Of a stretch of 50,547 nucleotides of DNA, positions 16,365-23,800 are shown piece after piece (position 1 is the stretch's first letter; each line of letters begins with the position of its first letter). The stretch covers positions 1-50,547 of the forward strand of contig NZ_JAOPWB010000201.1 of NCBI RefSeq assembly GCF_025965855.1, given 5' to 3'. The stretch is from Mycobacterium sp. (GTDB taxonomy: Bacteria; Actinomycetota; Actinomycetes; Mycobacteriales; Mycobacteriaceae). The translations under genes were made by a program, and so were the position numbers. Below the pieces are notes generated by a model that saw nothing but the letters and a program-made list of their open reading frames with translations, ran no database searches and was not told the origin of the DNA.

Positions 16365-17831
16365 ATGACCGACGTTAAGACCGAATACGACAAACTTTTC
16401 ATCGGCGGCAGGTGGACGGAGCCGTCGACCTCCGAAGCCATCGAGGTGCACTGCCCGGCCACCGGTGAATACGTCGGCAAGGTGCCGCTCGCGGCGGCGG
16501 CCGACGTCGACGCGGCGGTCGCCGCGGCCCGCGCCGCCTTCGACAGCGGCCCCTGGCCGACGACACCCCCGAAGGAGCGCGCGGCCGTCATCGCCAGGGC
16601 GCTGCAGCTGCTCGAGGAGCGCAAGGAGCAGTTCGCCAAGCTGCTCGCCGACGAGACGGGTCAGCCGCCGATGACCATCGAGACGATGCACTGGATGGGG
16701 TCGATGGGGGCGATGAGCTTCTTCGCCGGCCCCGCCGTCGACCAGGTCAAGTGGCGGGAGATCCGCAACGGCTCCTACGGGCAGACGATCGTGCATCGTG
16801 AGCCCATCGGTGTGGTCGGCGCGATCGTGGCGTGGAACGTGCCGCTGTTCCTGGCGGTCAATAAGCTGGGCCCGGCGCTGCTGGCCGGCTGCACGGTGGT
16901 GCTCAAGCCGGCAGCCGAAACACCTTTGACCGCAAACGCTTTGGCGGAGGTGTTCGCCGACGCCGGCCTCCCCGAGGGCGTGCTGTCAGTGGTGCCCGGC
17001 GGGATCGAGACCGGGCAGGCGCTGACCTCCAACCGGGATGTCGACCTGTTCACCTTCACCGGCAGTTCGGGTGTCGGCAAAGAGATCGGCCGCCGCGCCG
17101 CGGAAATGCTCAAGCCGTGCACCCTGGAGCTCGGCGGAAAATCGGCGGCCATCGTCCTCGAGGACGTCGACCTGGCCTCCGCGGTCCCGATGATGGTGTT
17201 CTCCGGGATCATGAACACCGGGCAGGCCTGTGTGGGCCAGACCCGCATCCTGGCGCCCCGATCGCGCTACGAGGAAATCGTCGACGCGGTAGGCACTTTC
17301 GTGCAGGCGCTACCGATCGGGCCGCCGTCGGACCCGGCCGCCCAGATCGGGTCGCTCATTTCCGAGAAGCAGCGCGCCCGGGTCGAGGGCTACATCGCCA
17401 AGGGCATCGAGGACGGCGCGCGGCTGGTGTGCGGCGGCGGCCGTCCCGAGGGTCTGGAAAACGGATTCTTCGTGCAGCCCACCGTCTTCGCCGATGTCGA
17501 CAACAAGATGACGATCGCGCAAGAAGAGATCTTCGGGCCGGTGCTGAGCATCATCCCCTACGACACCGAGGAGGACGCGATCAAGATCGCCAACGACTCA
17601 GAGTACGGCCTGGCCGGCAGTGTGTGGACCAGCAACGTGCCGCGGGGCATCGAGATCTCGGAGAAGATCCGCACCGGGACGTACGCGATCAACTGGTACG
17701 CGTTCGATCCCTGCTGTCCGTTCGGCGGTTACAAGAACTCCGGCATCGGCCGCGAAAACGGGCCGGAGGGTGTCGAGCACTTCACCCAGCACAAGAGCGT
17801 GCTGATGCCGATGGGCTACACGCTCGAGTGA
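16365..17831 (+). CDS. Aldehyde dehydrogenase (Rv0223c homologue)
   Basis: A 488-residue NAD(P)-dependent aldehyde dehydrogenase. The catalytic pair is Glu255 (LELGG) and Cys289 (NTGQAC), with the FTGSSGVGKEI cofactor-binding turn before them. Family members oxidise aldehydes to acids; the exact aldehyde is not visible. The promoter combines a KstR-like palindrome with a -10 box that makes the mRNA leaderless, so the gene is probably induced during sterol breakdown. That fits oxidation of a sterol- or propionyl-derived aldehyde, which is inference. It converges on a crotonase gene with about 106 bases between them. Confidence 0.94.
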   Translation: MTDVKTEYDKLFIGGRWTEPSTSEAIEVHCPATGEYVGKVPLAAAADVDAAVAAARAAFDSGPWPTTPPKERAAVIARALQLLEERKEQFAKLLADETGQPPMTIETMHWMGSMGAMSFFAGPAVDQVKWREIRNGSYGQTIVHREPIGVVGAIVAWNVPLFLAVNKLGPALLAGCTVVLKPAAETPLTANALAEVFADAGLPEGVLSVVPGGIETGQALTSNRDVDLFTFTGSSGVGKEIGRRAAEMLKPCTLELGGKSAAIVLEDVDLASAVPMMVFSGIMNTGQACVGQTRILAPRSRYEEIVDAVGTFVQALPIGPPSDPAAQIGSLISEKQRARVEGYIAKGIEDGARLVCGGGRPEGLENGFFVQPTVFADVDNKMTIAQEEIFGPVLSIIPYDTEEDAIKIANDSEYGLAGSVWTSNVPRGIEISEKIRTGTYAINWYAFDPCCPFGGYKNSGIGRENGPEGVEHFTQHKSVLMPMGYTLE

Positions 17832-17937
17832 GCGGCCGGCCTCGCCGACCGTGAATTCTGCGACGCGACACGCCGATTGAGCGTCGTGTGGTTCACACTC
17901 GACGGTCAGCTGGACGCCCGCTGGGCCTCGCCGCGCA

Positions 17938-18732
17938 TCAGCGTCCCTGGAATTTGGCCTGTCGCCGTTCGATGAACGATCGCACCCCTTCGGCGGCGTC
18001 CTCGCTGGCGAACAGCACGGTCACGTCGGGGCGCAGGCGCTCGATCGCGGCCGCCTCACCTTGTTGACGGGCCAGCTGGGCCGACGCCAGCGTGGCCCGC
18101 ACCCCCAACGGTGCGGCGCGCTCGGCGATGGTGTTCGCGATCTCACGCCCCCGGGCCAACCCGGCGGCCGCGTCGTCGGCGACCTCCTGAACCAGCCCGA
18201 TCCGATACGCCTCGGCCGCGTCGAACTCGTCGCCGGTGAGCAGCCAGCGCATGGCGTTGCCCCACCCGGCGTCGCGGGGCAGCCGGACCGTCGCGCCGCC
18301 GAACGGATAGATCCCGCGCTGCACCACCAGCTGCGTGAACCGGGTCCCCGCCGCCGCGATGCGGATATCGGCGGCCAGCAGCAGCTCGATGCCCAACGTC
18401 ATGCACCAGCCGTGCGCGACGGCGACCAGCGGTGTGGTCCACTGGCCGTCCAGCCGCCAGGGGTCGCGGCCGTCGTCCGGGAAGGCCAATTCCCCGGCCG
18501 CGATGCCGGGGCCGACGTCGACCAGGTCCAGGCCGGCGGTGAAGTGGTCGCCGTGCGCGAACAGCACGCCGGCCCGCAGCGAGTCATCGGATTCGAGCAG
18601 CGCATACGCACGGGCCAGGTCGGCGAGCATCGCCCGGTCGAATGCGTTGCGCTTGTGCGGCCGGTTCAGGCCGATCAGCAGGACGTATCCATCGCGCTCG
18701 AGGGACACGGTGTCGAGGTTCGGAAGGGCCAT
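17938..18732 (-). CDS. Crotonase-fold protein lacking both catalytic glutamates
   Basis: A 264-residue enoyl-CoA hydratase/isomerase superfamily member. The fold signatures are present (HFTAGLDL for the first oxyanion loop, GIELLLAADIRIA, LTGDEFDAAEA). However, the two glutamates that hydrate enoyl-CoA in classical members are replaced by Val136 (in QLVVQRG) and Arg162 (in NAMRWLLTGD). It is thus unlikely to be an ordinary hydratase and may do another crotonase reaction or only bind acyl-CoA. It is divergent from a small ORF and a TetR gene across an AT-rich promoter region. M. tuberculosis has no gene here. Confidence 0.85.
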   Translation of the reverse strand: MALPNLDTVSLERDGYVLLIGLNRPHKRNAFDRAMLADLARAYALLESDDSLRAGVLFAHGDHFTAGLDLVDVGPGIAAGELAFPDDGRDPWRLDGQWTTPLVAVAHGWCMTLGIELLLAADIRIAAAGTRFTQLVVQRGIYPFGGATVRLPRDAGWGNAMRWLLTGDEFDAAEAYRIGLVQEVADDAAAGLARGREIANTIAERAAPLGVRATLASAQLARQQGEAAAIERLRPDVTVLFASEDAAEGVRSFIERRQAKFQGR

Positions 18733-18939
18733 CGGCTCAGTGAAGCGCAGGCCTACTGATTATGCAATAAGCCATAGAAACCGGATTGTTATGTTCGCGC
18801 TGACCAGGACCGTCGGCAGCGCCGGTCTCCCATTTGTGGTGTTGCTGGGCTTACATAGGGAATAAAAGTTGCTTACTCGACCGATGTCTCATATGGTTCT
18901 AAGCATAATCATGGGCTGCACTCAGGCCGGGAGAAAACT
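18733..18939. promoter_or_regulatory. AT-rich divergent promoter region with mirrored GCATAATCA elements
   Basis: This 207-base gap is markedly AT-rich. GCATAATCA occurs on the minus strand at 18765-18757, 24 bases before the crotonase start, and on the plus strand at 18903-18911, 28 bases before the small ORF. Each copy contains CATAAT, a good -10 hexamer, so the pair may be two divergent promoters under one regulator, probably the adjacent TetR. GGGAG at 18929-18933 is the ribosome site of the small ORF. Confidence 0.5.
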
Positions 18940-19068
18940 ATGTGGATCATCGAACTCAATGTCGCCGGCTATCAGTTCACGCGTGAGATGCCCGACATCA
19001 AGCGGCCGTTCCGGTTCAGCCCGCGCAATATGCCCTGGCCGGTACCGCGGCATTCACACGCTGCATGA
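18940..19068 (+). CDS. Small ORF, 42 residues, coupled to a TetR gene
   Basis: An ATG preceded by GGGAG at six-base spacing opens a 42-codon frame starting MWIIELNVAGYQFT. It ends in TGA overlapping the ATG of the TetR gene (ATGA), the usual sign of translational coupling. Codons mostly end in G or C like real genes here, although the upstream DNA is AT-rich. The product is basic and rich in Pro, Arg and Phe in its second half, with no signal peptide or membrane segment. I do not recognise it. It could be a leader peptide, a genuine small protein, or the relic of a longer gene. Confidence 0.45.
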   Translation: MWIIELNVAGYQFTREMPDIKRPFRFSPRNMPWPVPRHSHAA

Positions 19069-19724
19069 CCCTCGTCACGCGAGGTGCGACAGTGCCGACT
19101 ACCCTCGATGCCAAGGCGGGACCCGCGCCGGCCAAGCGCTGCGACACCCGCAAAAAGATGTTGGTCAGCGCCGCCCAGGTGATGCGTGAGCGCGGGGCCG
19201 CGGGGGTGACCATCGATGAGGTGCTGGCCCGCAGCGGCGCGCCACGCGGCTCGGTGTACTACCACTTTCCCGAAGGGCGCAATCAGATCCTGACCGAGGC
19301 ACTGCGCTACTCGGGTGAGTCCATGACCGCGATGATCGACGACGCCGCCGGCTGGGGCGCCCGGGCCCTGCTGCGCGAGTTCGTCGACTTCTGGGAACGG
19401 CTGCTGATCGAGGGCGACTTCGCGGCCGGCTGCCCGGTGGTGGCTGCGGCGATCGGCTCTGACGACGGCGATCCCAACCTTTCCGGCGAGGCCGGCGCGA
19501 TCCTGGGCCGCTGGTGCACCGCCCTGACCCGGGCGTTCACCAACGATGGCTTCGACGACGCGGATGCGGCCTCGCTTGCGGTGACGTCGATCGCCGCCCT
19601 GGAAGGAGCCATCGTGCTGGCCCGCTCGACCCACCGCATCGACCCGCTGCATCAGGTGGGTGAGCAGCTCGAATTCCTGATCAAGGCACGGGAATTCGTC
19701 ATTCGCAACAAGATCGGGCAGTAG
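19065..19724 (+). CDS. TetR family regulator
   Basis: A TetR-type regulator of 219 residues from the ATG that overlaps the stop of the preceding small ORF. A GTG at 19092 with GAGGTG before it would remove nine residues and is an equally good start. The HTH region is GVTIDEVLARSGAPRGSVYYHF at about 46-67. The C-terminal half resembles the YxaF/LmrA-like ligand domain (DFAAGCPVVA). It probably controls itself and the divergent crotonase through the mirrored elements between them. It converges on the 98-residue small gene. Not present at this place in M. tuberculosis. Confidence 0.9.
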   Translation: MTLVTRGATVPTTLDAKAGPAPAKRCDTRKKMLVSAAQVMRERGAAGVTIDEVLARSGAPRGSVYYHFPEGRNQILTEALRYSGESMTAMIDDAAGWGARALLREFVDFWERLLIEGDFAAGCPVVAAAIGSDDGDPNLSGEAGAILGRWCTALTRAFTNDGFDDADAASLAVTSIAALEGAIVLARSTHRIDPLHQVGEQLEFLIKAREFVIRNKIGQ

Positions 19725-19764
19725 CGCGCCGGCTCAACCGGCCAATAGCGGCGCATACCGACCG

Positions 19765-20061
19765 TCAGTCGCTGGCCGGCAGCGGCTTGACCTCCTTGAG
19801 CTGCAGCGCGGTCTGCCCGACGCTTAGGCTTCCCGCGCCCGGCTTGGTGACCAGCACCTCGGCGCCGGTCTCGTCGACGTAGCGCTTGCCCATCACGGTG
19901 CCGTCGGCGAACGCCGGGTCGAGCTCGCCGGACCGCTCGCCCCCTATCGGCACCATCGGCGCGCCACCGCAGCGCAGGTCGTCGAGGCTGTCGCTGCTTC
20001 TGACGACGATGACCTGGGTGTCGCACACCTGGCTGGCGAGGCGGGTTCCGTTCTTGATCAT
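19765..20061 (-). CDS. Conserved-looking 98-residue protein coupled to an acyl-CoA ligase
   Basis: A 98-residue soluble protein without membrane segments. Two cysteines lie at VCDT (residue 13) and RCGG (residue 31), followed by GAPMVP and later GKRYVDETGAEVLVTKPGAG, which reads like a small beta-rich domain. Its ATG overlaps the TGA of the upstream ligase gene by four bases, so the two are made together. I do not recognise a named family, though I believe similar small proteins accompany AMP ligases elsewhere. It could be a metal-binding or carrier-like accessory factor, which is speculation. Confidence 0.8.
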   Translation of the reverse strand: MIKNGTRLASQVCDTQVIVVRSSDSLDDLRCGGAPMVPIGGERSGELDPAFADGTVMGKRYVDETGAEVLVTKPGAGSLSVGQTALQLKEVKPLPASD

Positions 20062-21551
20062 GCGTGCAGTCCTTCTAGCTCCTGGATGATCTCCCTGCGC
20101 AGCACCTTGCCGGTAGGGGTGGTTGGCAGCTCGTCGCGAAACACTACGCGGTCGGGGGTACGCGAGCCGCGCAAGCTCTTGCGGACGTGCTCACGGAGTT
20201 CCTCGGGGTCGGGATCGATTCCCGCGGCCGGCACCACCACGGCGACGATCGCCTGGCCCCACTGCGGGTCCTCCACACCGACCACGGCGACGTCGCGCAC
20301 GTGGGGGTGTTCGATCAGCACCTCTTCCAGCTCGGCGGGCGCGATGTTCTCTCCGCCGCGGATGATGGTGTCGTCGCTGCGCCCGCCGATGAACAGGTAG
20401 CCTTCCTCGTCGAGCATGGCGATGTCTTTGGTTGGGAACCAACCGTTTTCGTCGAGCACCGAGCCGATCCCGGTGTAGCGGCCCGAGACCTGCTCGCCCC
20501 GCACGAACAGCTCGCCGGTCTGGCCCGGCGGCAGGATGTTGCCGTCCTCGTCGCGGATCTCCAGCTCGATGCCGGGGACCGGCCGTCCGACCGACCCCAG
20601 CCGTTTGACCACGGCGAGATCGGACGCCGCTTGCGCCGCGCGGTGGTCTTCGGGACCCAGCACGGCGAGCGTCGAGCTCGTTTCGGTCAGTCCGTAGGCG
20701 TTGACGAAGCCCACGTGTGGCAACAGTTCGAGCGCCCGGCGGACCAGCGGCAGGCCCACTTTCGAGCCGCCGTAGGCGAGGTTGCGCAGCGACGGCAGCT
20801 CGTGACCGCCGCTCTCGAGAACTGTGACGACGCGGTCGAGCATGGTGGGGACCACGGTCGCGGTGGTCACACGCTCGGCGTCGATCAGCCGCACCCATTC
20901 GTCGGCGTCGAAGTTGGGCAGGTAGACCATCTTTCGGCCGGCGTACAGGTTCGAAAGCGCGGCCCCCACGCCGGCGATGTGATACGGCGGCACGCAGATC
21001 AGGGCGGCGTCGCTTGGATCCGCCGACTCGAACTCGACCGTACCGGTCACGTAGCTGGTCAGGTTGTTGTGCGAGAGTTCGACGGCCTTGGGCTGCGACG
21101 TGGTGCCCGATGTGAACAGCACGATCGCCACGGACTCCGGGTCGGGGAACTCTGCGGCCGGCTCGCTGTCGCGCGCGGCCGCCAGGAATTCGTCGGACGA
21201 CATCACCCGATCGGACGCGTCCCCGATCATGTCCCGGTAGCGGTCGTCGACGACCACCAGGGGTTCGGGCAGCCGCTCGATCAGCGCCTGGATGCCGTCC
21301 GTGGAGAGCCGGTAATTGATCGGCGTGAAGGTCAGCCCGGCGCGCGCGCTGGCGAAGATCAGCACCGGCAGCATCGCGCCGCCGGTGCCCACGTAGGCGA
21401 CGTGCTTGGCACCGGAAGCCGCGATGACACCGGCGCCTCCGTCGGCGAGATCGCTGAGCCGCTGCGCCGTCAGGCGCAGGTCTCCCGAGACGACCGCCGT
21501 GCGCTCGGGGTTGCTCGACGCGGCCATCTCCAGCAGCAACGAAATGCTCAT
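20058..21551 (-). CDS. AMP-dependent acyl-CoA ligase (FadD-like)
   Basis: A 497-residue acyl-CoA synthetase. The ATP loop is LFTSGTTSQPKAV at about 145-157; NAYGLTETSS supplies the adenine-binding motif, and the hinge and catalytic lysine lie in PTTPTGKVLRREI near the C-terminus. It would convert a fatty or other carboxylic acid to the acyl-CoA through an acyl-adenylate. The start ATG follows a GA-rich stretch (AGAAAGATCGAGG). It is the first gene of a pair with the 98-residue protein. The substrate is unknown; neighbouring cutinase and crotonase genes suggest a lipid-derived acid. Confidence 0.92.
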   Translation of the reverse strand: MSISLLLEMAASSNPERTAVVSGDLRLTAQRLSDLADGGAGVIAASGAKHVAYVGTGGAMLPVLIFASARAGLTFTPINYRLSTDGIQALIERLPEPLVVVDDRYRDMIGDASDRVMSSDEFLAAARDSEPAAEFPDPESVAIVLFTSGTTSQPKAVELSHNNLTSYVTGTVEFESADPSDAALICVPPYHIAGVGAALSNLYAGRKMVYLPNFDADEWVRLIDAERVTTATVVPTMLDRVVTVLESGGHELPSLRNLAYGGSKVGLPLVRRALELLPHVGFVNAYGLTETSSTLAVLGPEDHRAAQAASDLAVVKRLGSVGRPVPGIELEIRDEDGNILPPGQTGELFVRGEQVSGRYTGIGSVLDENGWFPTKDIAMLDEEGYLFIGGRSDDTIIRGGENIAPAELEEVLIEHPHVRDVAVVGVEDPQWGQAIVAVVVPAAGIDPDPEELREHVRKSLRGSRTPDRVVFRDELPTTPTGKVLRREIIQELEGLHA

Positions 21552-21687
21552 CCTCGATCTTTCTGGATCTCAGCCCTTTACAAATCTAGTCCGCAGTGTA
21601 ACCGAGCCGATTAACTGCCCGGAGCGACCGGCGCGACGCCGGGTTCGTGGCAGCCGTCCCGATGCGCAACAAAAGCTGCGTCAGGGA

Positions 21688-22467
21688 TTAACCGCCAAAG
21701 CCTCCGCCTGCAGACGGAGACCCGAGGACCGACGCCGGCGCGCCCGGACCCGCACCCGCTGGCCCGCCAGGACCTTCTGCGGCAAGACGATCGGCCGCGA
21801 AGGCCGCGCCCCTGTCAATGATCGCGACGTTGCTCGGATACGACATATGTACGCCGAAATTCATCCCATCGGAGCAGATCGGGTCCTCCGGAGCGCACAC
21901 CTTGGTGGTCTTGGCCTGATAGAGCGGGCCAATGACGACCGGCGGCTCGCCGAAGAAGTTCATCGCCCGGTCGCTCGGCAATGCGAAGAGCACGACCGAG
22001 GAGACGTGGTTGGCCACGTCGGGGTCCATCGGTTTGGGTACCGTCGCCGGATCGATTCCGTTCGGTACCTCTGCCGAGGTGACGAAGCCCATCACGGCCG
22101 CGCCCTGGGAATAACCGCCGAGCACCATCTTGGTGTTGGGGCAGTCGTGCGCCATCGAAATGACATGCGCGCCCGCGTCCCTGATGCCCTCCTGGCCCGC
22201 GCTCGTCCAGTCATGGGTAGCGGGGTAGTTGACCGGATATACGTCAAACGACTTTGCGCCAACGCGCGGGCGCAGGGAGTCGACGAATGCTTGTCCGGTC
22301 GGGCCGACACCGGGAGGGTCATCGGTACCGCGAGCGAACACCACCTGAACGTCCGGACACGGATCGGCGGCGGCGACGGGGATTGCGGACGCGAGGACGG
22401 ACGCGCTAACGCCAGACGCCGCGACCACCGCAGGAGCGAGGAAACCAGGGATGTGGGGTGCGATCAT
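21688..22467 (-). CDS. Secreted cutinase-family serine esterase
   Basis: A 259-residue exported hydrolase of the cutinase family (mycobacterial Cfp21/Culp type). The start at 22467 gives a signal peptide of about 35 residues ending in VAAA before DPCPDVQVVFARGT. The catalytic serine is in GGYSQGA, the aspartate in the disulfide loop CAPEDPICSDG, and the histidine in VHMSYP. The C-terminal 30 residues are a Gly/Pro/Ala-rich tail. The frame stays open upstream to 22650, but that extension overlaps the preceding gene and would bury the signal peptide. Family members cleave esters of lipids such as triacylglycerols or polyesters outside the cell. Confidence 0.93.
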   Translation of the reverse strand: MIAPHIPGFLAPAVVAASGVSASVLASAIPVAAADPCPDVQVVFARGTDDPPGVGPTGQAFVDSLRPRVGAKSFDVYPVNYPATHDWTSAGQEGIRDAGAHVISMAHDCPNTKMVLGGYSQGAAVMGFVTSAEVPNGIDPATVPKPMDPDVANHVSSVVLFALPSDRAMNFFGEPPVVIGPLYQAKTTKVCAPEDPICSDGMNFGVHMSYPSNVAIIDRGAAFAADRLAAEGPGGPAGAGPGAPASVLGSPSAGGGFGG

Positions 22468-22570
22468 GCCGCAGAGGTGCCCCTGCCTGCGATTGCCTAA
22501 ACCGCGGATTCGCTCCACCTCCTCGACGCGCGGCGCGACAACCCCCGTCGTCTGAGCCCGCGTGTGGCCG

Positions 22571-23110
22571 TCATTCGCCGGCGGTCCAGGGCATGATCCG
22601 GGGAATCCAGCGCGGAACGTTGCGCCGGTAGTCGACGTATTCGCTGCCATACCGCTGGGTGAGATGGGGCTCTTCCCAGAACCGAATCGCGGTCGCCTGG
22701 AACGTCAAGAAGATCGCGAACCAGACCAACAGCGAGCCGGACGCGGTGACGGCCGCCTCGCCGAGCAGGATGCAGAGCACCCCGGTGATCATCGGATTGC
22801 GCACGTGCCGGTAGGGCCCCCGCACGACCAGGTGGACCGGTTCGCCCATTACGTCGCCCAACCCGAGCGTCCCTTCGCCCACGTGGTCGAACAGCACGTT
22901 TGTCCAGATCATCAGGCCCAAACCGGCGGCGATCAGCAAGCAGCCGACCGCGACCAGCGCCGCCGTCAGGGGGGCACCTAAGTGCGACGTCCCCACGCCA
23001 GACGGGATCACGATCAGGGCCGGGACGACGAGCGTCACCGTCACCGGGAAAAGCACGACGGACATCAGGTGTCGCCACCAAAGCCGTCGTTCGCGGGTGC
23101 TTGTCGCCAT
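22571..23110 (-). CDS. Isoprenylcysteine carboxyl methyltransferase-like membrane protein
   Basis: A 179-residue membrane protein with about four to five hydrophobic helices. The C-terminal half has LVVRGPYRHVRNPMITG and EEPHLTQRYGSEYVDYRRNVPRWIP, the hallmark of the ICMT/PEMT-type methyltransferase family, which binds SAM at the membrane face. Bacterial members methylate small lipophilic or lipid substrates, seldom assigned. GGAGGAGG lies just before the ATG. It is divergent from a TetR gene, and a decamer GTTGAAGTAT lies in the leader of both genes, so the TetR probably represses it. The cutinase follows on the same strand. Confidence 0.9.
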   Translation of the reverse strand: MATSTRERRLWWRHLMSVVLFPVTVTLVVPALIVIPSGVGTSHLGAPLTAALVAVGCLLIAAGLGLMIWTNVLFDHVGEGTLGLGDVMGEPVHLVVRGPYRHVRNPMITGVLCILLGEAAVTASGSLLVWFAIFLTFQATAIRFWEEPHLTQRYGSEYVDYRRNVPRWIPRIMPWTAGE

Positions 23111-23127
23111 GTCAGACCTCCTCCAGA

Positions 23128-23199
23128 TACTTCAACCATCGCTGAACAAATCCGAGGCTACGCCCGCCGCGGTACAAAGGTCAACGCTTGTTGAAGTAT
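23128..23199. promoter_or_regulatory. Mirrored decamer pair in the ICMT/TetR divergent promoter
   Basis: ATACTTCAAC at 23128-23137 and its exact reverse complement GTTGAAGTAT at 23190-23199 flank a 52-base centre. Each copy therefore reads GTTGAAGTAT towards its own gene. The TetR-side copy overlaps the candidate -10 box. A shared operator that lets the TetR regulate both directions is the simplest reading. Confidence 0.55.
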
Positions 23200-23202
23200 G
23201 CT
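23197..23202 (+). promoter_or_regulatory. Candidate -10 box for a leaderless TetR transcript
   Basis: TATGCT fits TANNNT and ends seven bases before the ATG at 23210. No Shine-Dalgarno sequence lies before that start. An upstream ATG at 23198 would lie inside this hexamer. Confidence 0.45.
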
Positions 23203-23209
23203 GTGGCGC

Positions 23210-23800
23210 ATGGCGGAGGCCCGGCGGGCGGGGCGGTGGCGCACCGGTCAGCAGAGCAGGCAGCGCATCATCGACGCGGCGCGCGAACGTTTCATGCGCG
23301 ACGGGTACGACAAGGCCACGGTCCGCGCGATCGCCGCCGACGCCGGCGTGGACGTCGCGATGGTCTACTACTTCTTCGACAGCAAGGAAGGGCTCTTCAC
23401 CGCGTCGGCGCTCACCGGGCCCGAGCACCCGCTGCACCAGCTGGGCACGCTCCTCGACGAGGGCACCGGGCAGATCGGTCCGCGGCTGGTGCGCCGCTTC
23501 ATCGAGCACTGGGAGGAAGGCGGCGTCTTCGAGCCGTTCATGACGCTGTGGCGTTCGGCGGCCATCCACCCCCAGGCGCGAAAGGTGTTGCACGACAGCC
23601 TCGCCGGCCCCATCGCCAAGCGGATCGCGGCGGAATTCGGGGTGGCCGATGCCGAGCTACGGGTCGAGCTGGTGGCCAGTCACCTGGCCGGGCTCGCGTT
23701 CGCGCGCTACCAGCTGAAGATCGAACCGCTCGCGTCGACCGCCGTCGACGACCTGGTCGGGTGGCTGGGGCCGACGGTGCAGCGCTATCTGACCGATTAA
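23210..23800 (+). CDS. TetR family regulator
   Basis: A 196-residue TetR-type regulator. The HTH covers about residues 15-60, with ATVRAIAADAGVDVAMVYYFFDSKEGLF as the core region. The ATG at 23210 is preferred over the ATG at 23198 because a -10-like TATGCT ends seven bases upstream of it and would make the mRNA leaderless; the alternative adds four residues. It is divergent from the ICMT-like gene with mirrored decamers between them. Its stop overlaps the end of the convergent echA1 by four bases. The C-terminal domain resembles that of the TetR_C family often linked to lipid genes. Confidence 0.92.
   Translation: MAEARRAGRWRTGQQSRQRIIDAARERFMRDGYDKATVRAIAADAGVDVAMVYYFFDSKEGLFTASALTGPEHPLHQLGTLLDEGTGQIGPRLVRRFIEHWEEGGVFEPFMTLWRSAAIHPQARKVLHDSLAGPIAKRIAAEFGVADAELRVELVASHLAGLAFARYQLKIEPLASTAVDDLVGWLGPTVQRYLTD

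Noticed and set aside
17832..17937. Terminator between the aldehyde dehydrogenase and the convergent crotonase
   Set aside because: Only short imperfect arms (for example ACACG/CGTGT) could be paired and no T-run follows.
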